Assembly: GCF_026151165.2 (NCBI RefSeq)
Contig: NZ_CP117849.1
Span: 1,240,001 to 1,304,000 of the forward strand
Reading direction: 5' to 3'
Source of the DNA: Cryobacterium sp. SO2
Lineage (GTDB): Bacteria; Actinomycetota; Actinomycetes; Actinomycetales; Microbacteriaceae
Length of the DNA stretch: 64,000 nt
Shown piece after piece: positions 16,854-24,238 of this stretch; position 1 is the first letter of the stretch; the number at the start of each line of letters is the position of its first letter. The notes beneath the pieces were generated by a model. It did no database searches and had not been told where the DNA came from. It saw only the letters and a program-made list of their open reading frames with translations. The position numbers and the translations under genes were made by a program.

Positions 16854-17667
16854 CCATCAGGGTCTCCGCGTCGATCGCCAGCGACGCCGCCGCGAACTCG
16901 TTCGACGCGGCGAACAGCCGTTCGTGCACGATGCCGGCGACGGCCGTGGCGACCTCGATGCCCAGCCTCGTCGTCTCCGTCGGCGCCGTGCGATGCAGCA
17001 GCTGACTGGCGATGGCGGGCCAGGCCGGGTCGTCGTCGACCCTCTCGAGCTCCAGGCAGGTCAGGCACGGGCCGGCGCCGGGTTCCACCAGCGGTCCGAC
17101 GCGCGCCTCGGCGTCGCTGAACAGCACCGGCAGGTGGGGCACATCCCTGCGCAGCCAGCGGCCGTGCCGCTCGGGTGCGAGCACAAAATGATCCACGATC
17201 ACGGCCAGGTCCGGCGCCATCCGGCCGGGCGCCTGTTCCTGCGCGCCCGCGGACACGACGCCGACGCCCAGGTCGGTCAGCAGGCCCCGGATGCGGTCGG
17301 CGGTGTGGCCTGCTCCGTCGACGCACACAACGGGCCGGGGGCCGGATGCGTCCGGCCCGGTCGGCGGGCTGAACCAGCTCGACGTCACGGCCGCGGGCTC
17401 ACCGCGCCGCACCTGGCGTCGGTCGACGGTGACCAGCGCGGGGGCCAGGGCGCGCAGCAGGGCAATGGTTGCCGCATCCGTCGCCCCGGCCTGCCGGCCG
17501 AGCATGAGTGCCCCCGACCGGGGCACCCCCACCCGCAACGCGGCGATCACACTCTCCAGCGGTGCCGTCACCCCCGGCACTATCGCCAGCGGGCGGTCGA
17601 TGCCCAGCTGGATGGTGTCCGGGGTGCGCCACACGAGCGGGTACCGGGGGTCAAGTCGAAGAATCAT
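16744..17667 (-). CDS. Orphan cyclodehydratase-like (ThiF/TOMM E1-like) protein
   Basis: 307 aa from ATG 17667 (MILRLDPRYPLVWRTPDTIQ). It resembles the E1-like half of bacteriocin cyclodehydratases: GPCLTCLELERVDDDPAWP with a CxxC, and a second CxC (ERCGCRF) near the C-terminus, probably binding structural zinc together. No precursor peptide, YcaO or dehydrogenase gene is nearby, so it is not part of a thiazole/oxazole cluster. Relatives occur beside uvrD2 in actinobacteria (Rv3196 neighbourhood) with no known role. It overlaps uvrD2 by 110 bp in convergent orientation. Confidence 0.65.
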   Translation of the reverse strand: MILRLDPRYPLVWRTPDTIQLGIDRPLAIVPGVTAPLESVIAALRVGVPRSGALMLGRQAGATDAATIALLRALAPALVTVDRRQVRRGEPAAVTSSWFSPPTGPDASGPRPVVCVDGAGHTADRIRGLLTDLGVGVVSAGAQEQAPGRMAPDLAVIVDHFVLAPERHGRWLRRDVPHLPVLFSDAEARVGPLVEPGAGPCLTCLELERVDDDPAWPAIASQLLHRTAPTETTRLGIEVATAVAGIVHERLFAASNEFAAASLAIDAETLMVRRRAHRPHERCGCRFLPENVIVLAGNAAGFRPRTS

Positions 17668-17788
17668 CCGGCGATCTTCCCCCAGGACGCAGGGATCGCG
17701 TCGAATCCGTCCACAGGCCACCGCCCGAGCCCTCGGGCTGCACCGACGCACGGCACGGAATGCGCAGGTCAACCCCAGACTCCGGCCC

Positions 17789-17800
17789 TAGGCTGACGCA
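17789..17800 (+). promoter_or_regulatory. Leaderless promoter -10 box of the SDR-DUF2867 gene
   Basis: TAGGCT at 17789-17794, then 6 nt, then ATG at 17801. Confidence 0.6.
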
Positions 17801-19357
17801 ATGACAGACACGACTGCCCTCCGAATCCTGGTCACCGGCGCCACCGGGTACATCGGCGGCCGCCTGGTGCCCAAGCTGCTCGAGGCCGGCCACGAGGTGC
17901 GGGTGCTGGTGCGCTCGCCCCAGAAACTGCTCGACGTGCCGTGGGCGCACGACGTGGAGATCGTCGAGGGCGACCTCGGCGACCGGGCCTCGGTCGCCGC
18001 CGCCAGCGCCGGCATCGACGTGTTCTACTACCTCGTGCACTCGATGGGCGCAACGGGCGACTTCGAGCAGACCGAGCGCACCGCGGCGCGCAACGTGGCC
18101 GCCGCCGCGGCCGAGGCGCAGGTGTCCCGCATCGTCTACCTCGGCGGTCTGCACCCGGACAGCCCCACCCTCTCACCGCACCTGCGCTCGCGCGCCGAGG
18201 TCGGACGCATCCTGCTGGCCTCCGGCGTGCCCACAGTGGCATTCCAGGCCGGCGTCGTCATCGGCTCGGGTTCCACCTCGTTCGAGATGATCCGGCACCT
18301 CACCGACGTGCTGCCGTACATGCCGGCGCCCCGGTGGGTGCGCAACTTCATCCAGCCGATCGCCGTGCGCGACGTGCTCTACTACCTCGTGGCCGCCGCG
18401 GTCCTGCCGGCCGAGGTGAACCGCACCTTCGACATCGGCGGGCCCGACGTGCTGCGCTACGGCCAGATGATGAACGGATACGCCGTCGAGGCGGGGCTCC
18501 ACCAGCGTCCCATCGCCCCGCTCCCGGTGCTCACCCCGTGGCTCGCGTCGCAGTGGGTTAACCTCGTCACCCCGATCCCGCGCAGCCTCGCGGTGCCGAT
18601 CATCGCGTCGCTGCAGTACGACTGCGTGATGCACGACCACGACATCGACGCGGTCATCCCGCCGCCCGAGGGCGGACTCACCACCTACCGCCGGGCCGTG
18701 CGCCTGGCCCTGGGCCGCATGCGCGACGGCGATGTGGAGACCAGCTGGCAGAACGCGGCCACAGAGGGTGCCTCGAGCAACCCGCTGCCCAGCGACCCCG
18801 ACTGGGCCGGCCACCTCGTCTACACCGATATCAAGGAGAAGAGCACCTCGGCCAAGCCGGCCGACCTGTGGCGGGTCATCGAGAGCATCGGCGGCGAGAA
18901 CGGCTGGTACTCCTTCCCGCTGGCCTGGGCCGTGCGCGGCTGGATGGACAAGGTCGTCGGGGGAGTGGGCCTCCGGCGCGGACGCCGGCACCCCGACCGG
19001 CTGCAGACCGGCGACGTGCTCGACTTCTGGCGGGTCGAACGCATCGACCGGGGAAGTTTCCTGCGGTTGCGCGCCGAGATGCGGGTGCCAGGCCGCGCCT
19101 GGCTCGAGATGCGCGCGGAGCCCACCGCCGACGGCGGCTCGATCTACCGCCAGCGCGCCGTGTTCTTCCCGCGCGGCCTCGGCGGCCGGCTGTACTGGTT
19201 CTCGATCCTGCCATTCCACGGGGTGATCTTCAGTGGCATGGCCAACCGCATCACGGCCGCCGCCGAGACCGAGACCGAGGCCGCCGCCGTTGACGCGGAT
19301 GCGGATGCCGTCGTGGCCGCCGCCGAGGCCGTTGCCGCCGAGGCTGCTCGCAGCTGA
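17801..19357 (+). CDS. NAD(P)-binding SDR fused to DUF2867 domain
   Basis: 518 aa. Residues 1-300 form an extended/atypical short-chain dehydrogenase: GATGYIGGRL dinucleotide motif, VRSPQKLLD, VEGDLGD, FYYLVHSMG and VYLGGLHPD. Residues about 345-485 match DUF2867: DLWRVIESIGGENGWYSF, LQTGDVLDFWRVERI and LPFHGVIFSGMANRI. The tail is Ala/Glu/Asp-rich. The fusion is common in actinobacteria and its substrate is unknown; quinone or lipid oxidoreductase activity is often proposed for SDRs of this type. It stands alone with a leaderless promoter. Confidence 0.85.
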   Translation: MTDTTALRILVTGATGYIGGRLVPKLLEAGHEVRVLVRSPQKLLDVPWAHDVEIVEGDLGDRASVAAASAGIDVFYYLVHSMGATGDFEQTERTAARNVAAAAAEAQVSRIVYLGGLHPDSPTLSPHLRSRAEVGRILLASGVPTVAFQAGVVIGSGSTSFEMIRHLTDVLPYMPAPRWVRNFIQPIAVRDVLYYLVAAAVLPAEVNRTFDIGGPDVLRYGQMMNGYAVEAGLHQRPIAPLPVLTPWLASQWVNLVTPIPRSLAVPIIASLQYDCVMHDHDIDAVIPPPEGGLTTYRRAVRLALGRMRDGDVETSWQNAATEGASSNPLPSDPDWAGHLVYTDIKEKSTSAKPADLWRVIESIGGENGWYSFPLAWAVRGWMDKVVGGVGLRRGRRHPDRLQTGDVLDFWRVERIDRGSFLRLRAEMRVPGRAWLEMRAEPTADGGSIYRQRAVFFPRGLGGRLYWFSILPFHGVIFSGMANRITAAAETETEAAAVDADADAVVAAAEAVAAEAARS

Positions 19358-19446
19358 CCTGGCCCGGCCAGCGCGGGCTGTCACCCCCCCAAAAAAAAAG
19401 TTCTGCACAACCTTGTTTCTGCCCAGACAAACGTTCGTTGTTGAGT

Positions 19447-19458
19447 TATTCTCAATAT
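19447..19458 (+). promoter_or_regulatory. Leaderless promoter -10 box of the DUF222-HNH gene
   Basis: TATTCT at 19447-19452, then 6 nt, then ATG at 19459. It lies in the most A/T-rich stretch of the region, downstream of a C7A9 homopolymer tract (19384-19399). Confidence 0.6.
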
Positions 19459-21060
19459 ATGCCCACCATCGCAGATTCCTTCACCTCCGACCCGGTGCTT
19501 TCCAGCACCGGGCCCGGTGCGGTCCCGGCTGCGGATTCCCTGATGGCGGCGGTTTCCGCGGTCGACGAATTGGGTTCGTGCAGTGCAGATTACGACGCGT
19601 TGAGTGATGCGGAACTGCTGGCCGGGCAACGGGATTTGGCCCGGTTGCGGGGCCTGGTGGAGACCCGGTCGGTGTGGCTGGCGAAGACCCTCGCGCACCG
19701 GTCCCGGCGGGAGCTGGGCCAGCAGGGACTGGCGGCCCGGCAGGGCTTCCTCTCGCCGGATGAGCTGATTCAGGAGATGACCGGGTCAACCCGACAGGAT
19801 GCCCGCAAGCTCGTGGACGTGGGCCGGATGCTCGGCGATGCCGAGGCCGCGCAGGAAGCGCAGGCCGCGCGCGCGGCCCAGGCGGAGGACGAATCGGCCA
19901 TCGCGCCGGGTCTGTTCGATGAATTCACGTCGCTCGAGGAGCCGGTGGCCCTGCCGTGGCACGCACCGATCTCCGACGCCGTGAGCACCGGGGCCCTCTC
20001 GGTCGCGGCCGCGCACGCGATCCGAACCGGCCTGGGCGACATCGATTCCGTCGTCACCGGCCAGACCCTCGCCGACGCGGTGCGCACACTCCTGGAGGAG
20101 TCCCGGCGGATGAACGTGGACGCGCTGCTCAAGCGCTCCCGGCGGATGCGGGACTCGCTCGATGAGGCCGGCATCGCCATCCGGGAGCAGAAGGCCTGGG
20201 ACGACCGGTATCTGCGGGTGTGGAAGACTCCGTCCGGGCAGGTGCACATCCACGGTTTGTTCCCACCGGAGCAGGGCGAGTTCATCATCGCGGTCTACGA
20301 CAGCCTCACCGGCCCGCGCCGCGGCGGCGTGAGGTTCGTCGACCCGGACCGGGCCGCGTGGGCCAAGGCCGTGCAGGACGACCCGCGCAGCACCGAACAG
20401 ATCGCCGCCGACACCTTCATCGACCTCCTCAAGGCCGGCACCGAGGTCAACCCCAACCGGATGCTCGGCGGCCGCACCCCCGCCGTGCGGGTGCTGACCA
20501 CTGAACCCGACCAGCGCCCCGTCAGGCGCCCCGCGCCCGCACCCGTAGCAGCGAGTGCGCCGGAACCAGACGACATCCTCGTGGCGATCCCCGACGGCAC
20601 CGGCCACGGCTACATCGAAGGCAACCCGGCACCGGTGTCAAAGGAGAGCATCGACCGATTGATCTGCACCTCAGGCACCGTCGAGGTCGTCTTCGACACC
20701 GACGGCCAGCCGCTGAACCTGGGCCGGGAGGAGCGAATCTTCAGCCAGGCGCAACGGCTGGCCCTGGCCGCGCGCGACGGCGGCTGCAGGTGGGGCACGT
20801 GCGACCGGCCGCCCTCCCGCACCGAAGCCCACCACCTCGAACACTGGGCCCGCGACCACGGCCATACCGACATCCGCCTGGGCATCCTGCTCTGTCCACC
20901 ACACCACCGCCTCCTGCACGCCCAGGGCTGGCAGATCTTCGAGCATCACGGCCGGTACTGGCTGCGGCCACCGGCATCCGTCGACCCCGGCCAGGTACTC
21001 ATCGAACTTCACGGCACGCACTCCGCCACCCCCGAGCGGGAGCAGAACCCGCGGGAGTAG
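19459..21060 (+). CDS. DUF222 / HNH endonuclease signature protein (13E12 family)
   Basis: 533 aa. The N-terminal two thirds are a DUF222 (13E12-repeat type) helical region: LSDAELLAGQRDLARLRGLV and LSVAAAHAIRTGLGDID. The C-terminus carries a complete HNH nuclease with zinc Cys: CRWGTCDRP, RTEAHHLEHWARDHGHTD and LCPPHHRLLH. Such genes are present in many copies in Microbacteriaceae and mycobacterial genomes and are suspected of mobility, but no terminal repeats or target duplication are visible here. Function is unproven; DNA cleavage is plausible. The leaderless promoter sets the start, against a TTG 21 bp upstream. Confidence 0.85.
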   Translation: MPTIADSFTSDPVLSSTGPGAVPAADSLMAAVSAVDELGSCSADYDALSDAELLAGQRDLARLRGLVETRSVWLAKTLAHRSRRELGQQGLAARQGFLSPDELIQEMTGSTRQDARKLVDVGRMLGDAEAAQEAQAARAAQAEDESAIAPGLFDEFTSLEEPVALPWHAPISDAVSTGALSVAAAHAIRTGLGDIDSVVTGQTLADAVRTLLEESRRMNVDALLKRSRRMRDSLDEAGIAIREQKAWDDRYLRVWKTPSGQVHIHGLFPPEQGEFIIAVYDSLTGPRRGGVRFVDPDRAAWAKAVQDDPRSTEQIAADTFIDLLKAGTEVNPNRMLGGRTPAVRVLTTEPDQRPVRRPAPAPVAASAPEPDDILVAIPDGTGHGYIEGNPAPVSKESIDRLICTSGTVEVVFDTDGQPLNLGREERIFSQAQRLALAARDGGCRWGTCDRPPSRTEAHHLEHWARDHGHTDIRLGILLCPPHHRLLHAQGWQIFEHHGRYWLRPPASVDPGQVLIELHGTHSATPEREQNPRE

Positions 21061-21151
21061 CGGCACCCGCTGGGGGCAGGTTGCCAGCTTGGACCCTAGC
21101 CAGCGACCACCCGTGAGCGCATCATGGAAGGCAAGCGGTGAGGAGTCGCAC

Positions 21152-21709
21152 ATGGCTGGAGTTGTGGTGTTCGTGGGTGACGGCCTGAGCGCGGGCGCAC
21201 GCTGGGATGAGAGGTTCCCCGAATTCGAGGTGCACAACCTCGGCGTGAGCGGCGATACGACCGATGAGGTCATCGCCCGGCTCGATTCCGTCGCCGAGAC
21301 TGACCCAGACGCCGTCGTCTTGCAAGTGGGTACAAACGACGTCGGCTGGCAACGCTCGGACGAATACATCGTGCGCAACATCGAGACCATTCTCTGGACC
21401 CTGCACAAGAAACTCCCCGTCACCCGGTTGCTCGTGCAATCGGTGCCGCCACGCGAGCAAGAATTCGTGCCCCTGATCCGCACGATCAACTGCCACGTGC
21501 GCCAGTTCGCGCCCACGGTGAAGGCCCACTACCTCGACCTCTGGCCGGCCCTGGCCGATTCCGAGGGAAAACTCAGCGCCGAATGGTCCACCGACAGCCT
21601 CCATCTCACCGAGGCCGGATACGTCGTCTGGCTCTCCGAGCTGCGGCCGGCACTCGTCGACCTGCTCGAGAGCCCGCAGACCCTGCCCATCAGCACCCAA
21701 CCGGCCTGA
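21152..21709 (+). CDS. SGNH/GDSL-fold protein lacking the nucleophilic serine
   Basis: 185 aa from ATG 21152, with GAGGAG upstream. It has the SGNH hydrolase blocks: block I FVGDGLSAGARW, block II LGVSGDTTDE, block III LQVGTNDVGW and block V DSLHLTEAGY. Block I normally reads GDS; here the serine codon is GGC (Gly), so the catalytic nucleophile is missing while the oxyanion Gly, Asn and the Asp-His pair remain. The serine two positions later is unlikely to substitute. Active relatives are esterases/lipases. No operon partner is evident. Confidence 0.75.
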   Translation: MAGVVVFVGDGLSAGARWDERFPEFEVHNLGVSGDTTDEVIARLDSVAETDPDAVVLQVGTNDVGWQRSDEYIVRNIETILWTLHKKLPVTRLLVQSVPPREQEFVPLIRTINCHVRQFAPTVKAHYLDLWPALADSEGKLSAEWSTDSLHLTEAGYVVWLSELRPALVDLLESPQTLPISTQPA

Positions 21710-21764
21710 CCCGTCTTGCAGGCACAACCGGTCGAGACATCCGGGTTGCGCCCGCCGCGGTGGC

Positions 21765-21776
21765 TAGCATGAAGGC
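21765..21776 (+). promoter_or_regulatory. Leaderless promoter -10 box of the DUF2207 gene
   Basis: TAGCAT at 21765-21770, then 6 nt, then ATG at 21777. Confidence 0.6.
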
Positions 21777-23690
21777 ATGCGCAGACCCGTTCGTCTCATT
21801 GCCAGCCTCGCCTTCGCCGCTCTCACGCTCGCCGGGGTAGCCGGTGTCGGCGGTGCAGGCGCCGCCGCGGCGACGGCTCAGCCCGCGCAGGGCTCCACTG
21901 TGGCTGCGCCCTCCGTCCGACTCCTGCCGGCCGGCGTCGACGACTTCACCTTCGTTTCCCTGCACGCCGACTACACACTCGGCCGCGACGACGAGGGCCA
22001 CTCCACCCTGGCCACGACCGAGACGATCGTCGCCCGGTTTCCCGAGACCGACCAGAACCACGGAATCCGGCGACAGATTCCCACCCACTACGACGGTCAG
22101 CCGACCGGCCTGTCCATCGACAGCGTCACCGACGAGACCGGCGCGGCCAGGGACTTCGAGACCGAGACCATCACCGATGACACCGACGCCGAATTCCTCA
22201 GCGTCACCATCGCTGCCGACGACTTCGTGCACGGCGACCAGACCTACGTCATCAGCTACAGCCAACAGCATGTCATCCTCTACCCCGACGACGCGGCAGA
22301 TCAGGAGTTCTACTGGGAGGTGAACGGCACGGGCTGGGCCCAGCCGTTCGGCAGCGTGTCGGCAAGTCTGCACGTGGCACCCGAACTCGTGTCGGCGCTC
22401 ACCGGCCAGACGGCCTGTTACCAGGGCGGCACGACATCCGGAGCGGCCTGCGACACCCTGGCCGGCGCTGCGGATGGCGACGAGTGGGTCATCGAGGCCG
22501 GCGCGAACGACCTGGGACCGCACGAGGGTCTCACCCTGGCCGTGGCGTTCGACGAGGGCACCTTCGTGCCCAGGGACGACTCGTTCACCGCCAATCCGTT
22601 CCCCACCATCGCGCTCCTCGCCGCGCTGGCCGCGCTGGCAACGGCCGGGATCGGCGTCGTCGTCCGCGGTACCCGGTGGCGCAATCAGCCCGGCCGCCCC
22701 ACGATCATCCCCGAGTACCTGCCGCCGGCCGGCGCCAACCTGCTGCAGTCCGGCGACGTGCTCGGCGCCAGGGCCGCCGGCAAGGCCCTCACCGCCCAGT
22801 TCCTGCAATTCGCCGTGAACGGCAACGTGCGCGTGCTCGAGGGCGACGGCAAGAACCACTATCTTCTCGAGCTGCGCTCCCGGGCGAACCTGGATCCCAC
22901 CGAACGAGCGGTGCTGGATGCCCTGTTCTCGGCCCGCCAGAAGATCGGCGCTGTGCGCGACCTCAAGAAGAAGAGCACCACGCTGGGCACGGCGCTGCAG
23001 AAGGTGCGCAGGGATGCGCGCAAACAGATGCTCGGCGACGGGCTGCGGGAGAAGAAGGGCGGCGCGGTGCGCCGGTGGTTGATGATCGCGGCCATCGTCA
23101 CCGGTCTCGTCGCCGTGGTCGCGAGCATCGTCGCGTTCGCCACCGAGGTGGCCGGGGCCTGGCCGGCCCTGTTCCTGGCGGCAGGACTGGCCGGCGCCAT
23201 TGTTACGCTTGCAGTGACCGGCGATGTTCGACCGCTCACCGCTCGCGGCGCCGAACTCCGCGACTACCTGAAGGGCGTCATCGTGTACATCTCGCTGGCC
23301 GAAGCCGACCGGCTCCGTGTGCTGCAGAGTCCCCAGGGCGCCCTGCGCACGCCCTACCGGCCGGAGGCCGGAACCGCTGTTGCGACCACGGAACCCGTGC
23401 AGGTGCTCAAGCTCTACGAACGGCTGTTGCCGTTCGCGGTGCTCACCGGTGAAGAGAAGCAGTGGTCGAAGGTACTCGGCGACTACTACGCCGGCACCCG
23501 CGAGCAGCCCGACTGGTACGTCGGCAGCGCACCGTTCAACGCCGTCTACTTCGCGACCGGCGTTTCCGCGTTCGCCAGCTCCACCTCGTCGGCCTGGTCG
23601 GGGAGCGCGTCGAGCTCGTCCAGTTCCGGGTCAGGCGGCGGTGGATCCGTCGGCGGCGGCGGCGGCGGCGGCGGGGGAGGGGGCGTCTGA
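21777..23690 (+). CDS. DUF2207 membrane protein with secreted N-domain
   Basis: 637 aa. A signal peptide (RRPVRLIASLAFAALTLAG, Ala-rich cleavage region) is followed by an extracytoplasmic DUF2207 beta domain (about 50-270), a membrane helix near 277-296, a cytoplasmic stretch with PEYLPPAGANLLQSGDVLG, two more helices near 440-485, and a soluble domain with KVLGDYYAGTREQPDWYVG. The last 40 residues are Ser then Gly homopolymer-like. Function is unknown; the family is thought to be envelope-related. The stop overlaps the start of the next small membrane gene by 1 nt. Confidence 0.85.
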   Translation: MRRPVRLIASLAFAALTLAGVAGVGGAGAAAATAQPAQGSTVAAPSVRLLPAGVDDFTFVSLHADYTLGRDDEGHSTLATTETIVARFPETDQNHGIRRQIPTHYDGQPTGLSIDSVTDETGAARDFETETITDDTDAEFLSVTIAADDFVHGDQTYVISYSQQHVILYPDDAADQEFYWEVNGTGWAQPFGSVSASLHVAPELVSALTGQTACYQGGTTSGAACDTLAGAADGDEWVIEAGANDLGPHEGLTLAVAFDEGTFVPRDDSFTANPFPTIALLAALAALATAGIGVVVRGTRWRNQPGRPTIIPEYLPPAGANLLQSGDVLGARAAGKALTAQFLQFAVNGNVRVLEGDGKNHYLLELRSRANLDPTERAVLDALFSARQKIGAVRDLKKKSTTLGTALQKVRRDARKQMLGDGLREKKGGAVRRWLMIAAIVTGLVAVVASIVAFATEVAGAWPALFLAAGLAGAIVTLAVTGDVRPLTARGAELRDYLKGVIVYISLAEADRLRVLQSPQGALRTPYRPEAGTAVATTEPVQVLKLYERLLPFAVLTGEEKQWSKVLGDYYAGTREQPDWYVGSAPFNAVYFATGVSAFASSTSSAWSGSASSSSSSGSGGGGSVGGGGGGGGGGGV

Positions 23691-24028
23691 TGGGCACCCC
23701 GGCAGAACCCACCTACACCCGCTCCGCGCTCGCCCCCGGCCTGCTCGGGGCCATCGCGCTGCTGGCCGGACTGGCCCTGCTCGACGTGGACAGTTTCGTG
23801 ATCATCCGGTACGTCGTCAGCATCCTGGCCCTGATCATCTGCGTGTTCGTCATCCAGGCGAAGAGCTGGTGGTGGCTCATCGGCCTGGTGCCCATCGCCG
23901 TGCTGTGGAACCCGATCGTGGTCATCGAGCTGCACGGGCAGGGCTGGGTGTCCGCGCAATTCATCGCGGCCCTGGTCTTCATCATCGTCGGCATCCGGAC
24001 AAAGGTCCCGGTACCGATGCACCGATGA
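23690..24028 (+). CDS. Small membrane protein (DUF6804-like)
   Basis: 112 aa from ATG 23690, overlapping the DUF2207 stop (TGATG), hence translationally coupled. Four hydrophobic helices: LLGAIALLAGLALL, IIRYVVSILALIICVFVI, WWWLIGLVPIAVLW and FIAALVFIIVGI. The IRYVVS and AVLWNPI patterns recall DUF6804 proteins; that assignment is tentative. It probably works with the DUF2207 partner in the envelope. Confidence 0.7.
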   Translation: MGTPAEPTYTRSALAPGLLGAIALLAGLALLDVDSFVIIRYVVSILALIICVFVIQAKSWWWLIGLVPIAVLWNPIVVIELHGQGWVSAQFIAALVFIIVGIRTKVPVPMHR

Positions 24029-24043
24029 ATCCGGGTGCGGGCA

Positions 24044-24238
24044 TAGACTGAGAGCACGTCTGGAGAACCCGGTTGGTGTCTCGACCGTGGCCCCGCAGAG
24101 ATCAGCGCATTCGTAGCTGACCGATGCGGCGTCGCGTTGCTCGATTCTGGGGTTCGGCGTATCGATCGCAAAGGCATCCTGCGGATGCGAACACGACGAG
24201 CGCGCATGTTTGTACGCGCTGGTGTGAAGTGGAGAAAA
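24044..24238 (+). promoter_or_regulatory. Promoter and long 5' leader of the SNF2 gene
   Basis: TAGACT at 24044-24049 predicts a start near 24056 and a leader of about 180 nt. The leader holds small hairpins (GCATCC-TGC-GGATGC at 24173-24187; AGCGCG/CGCGCT just before the ribosome binding site). GGAG lies 4 nt before ATG 24239. No clear small ORF or known riboswitch fold is seen. Confidence 0.4.

Noticed and set aside
16744..17667. Thiazole/oxazole-modified peptide biosynthesis cluster
   Set aside because: Only one E1-like homologue is present; no YcaO, precursor or dehydrogenase gene is nearby.
19459..21060. Mobile intron or homing endonuclease insertion
   Set aside because: No flanking repeats, interrupted gene or target duplication can be seen around the DUF222-HNH gene.
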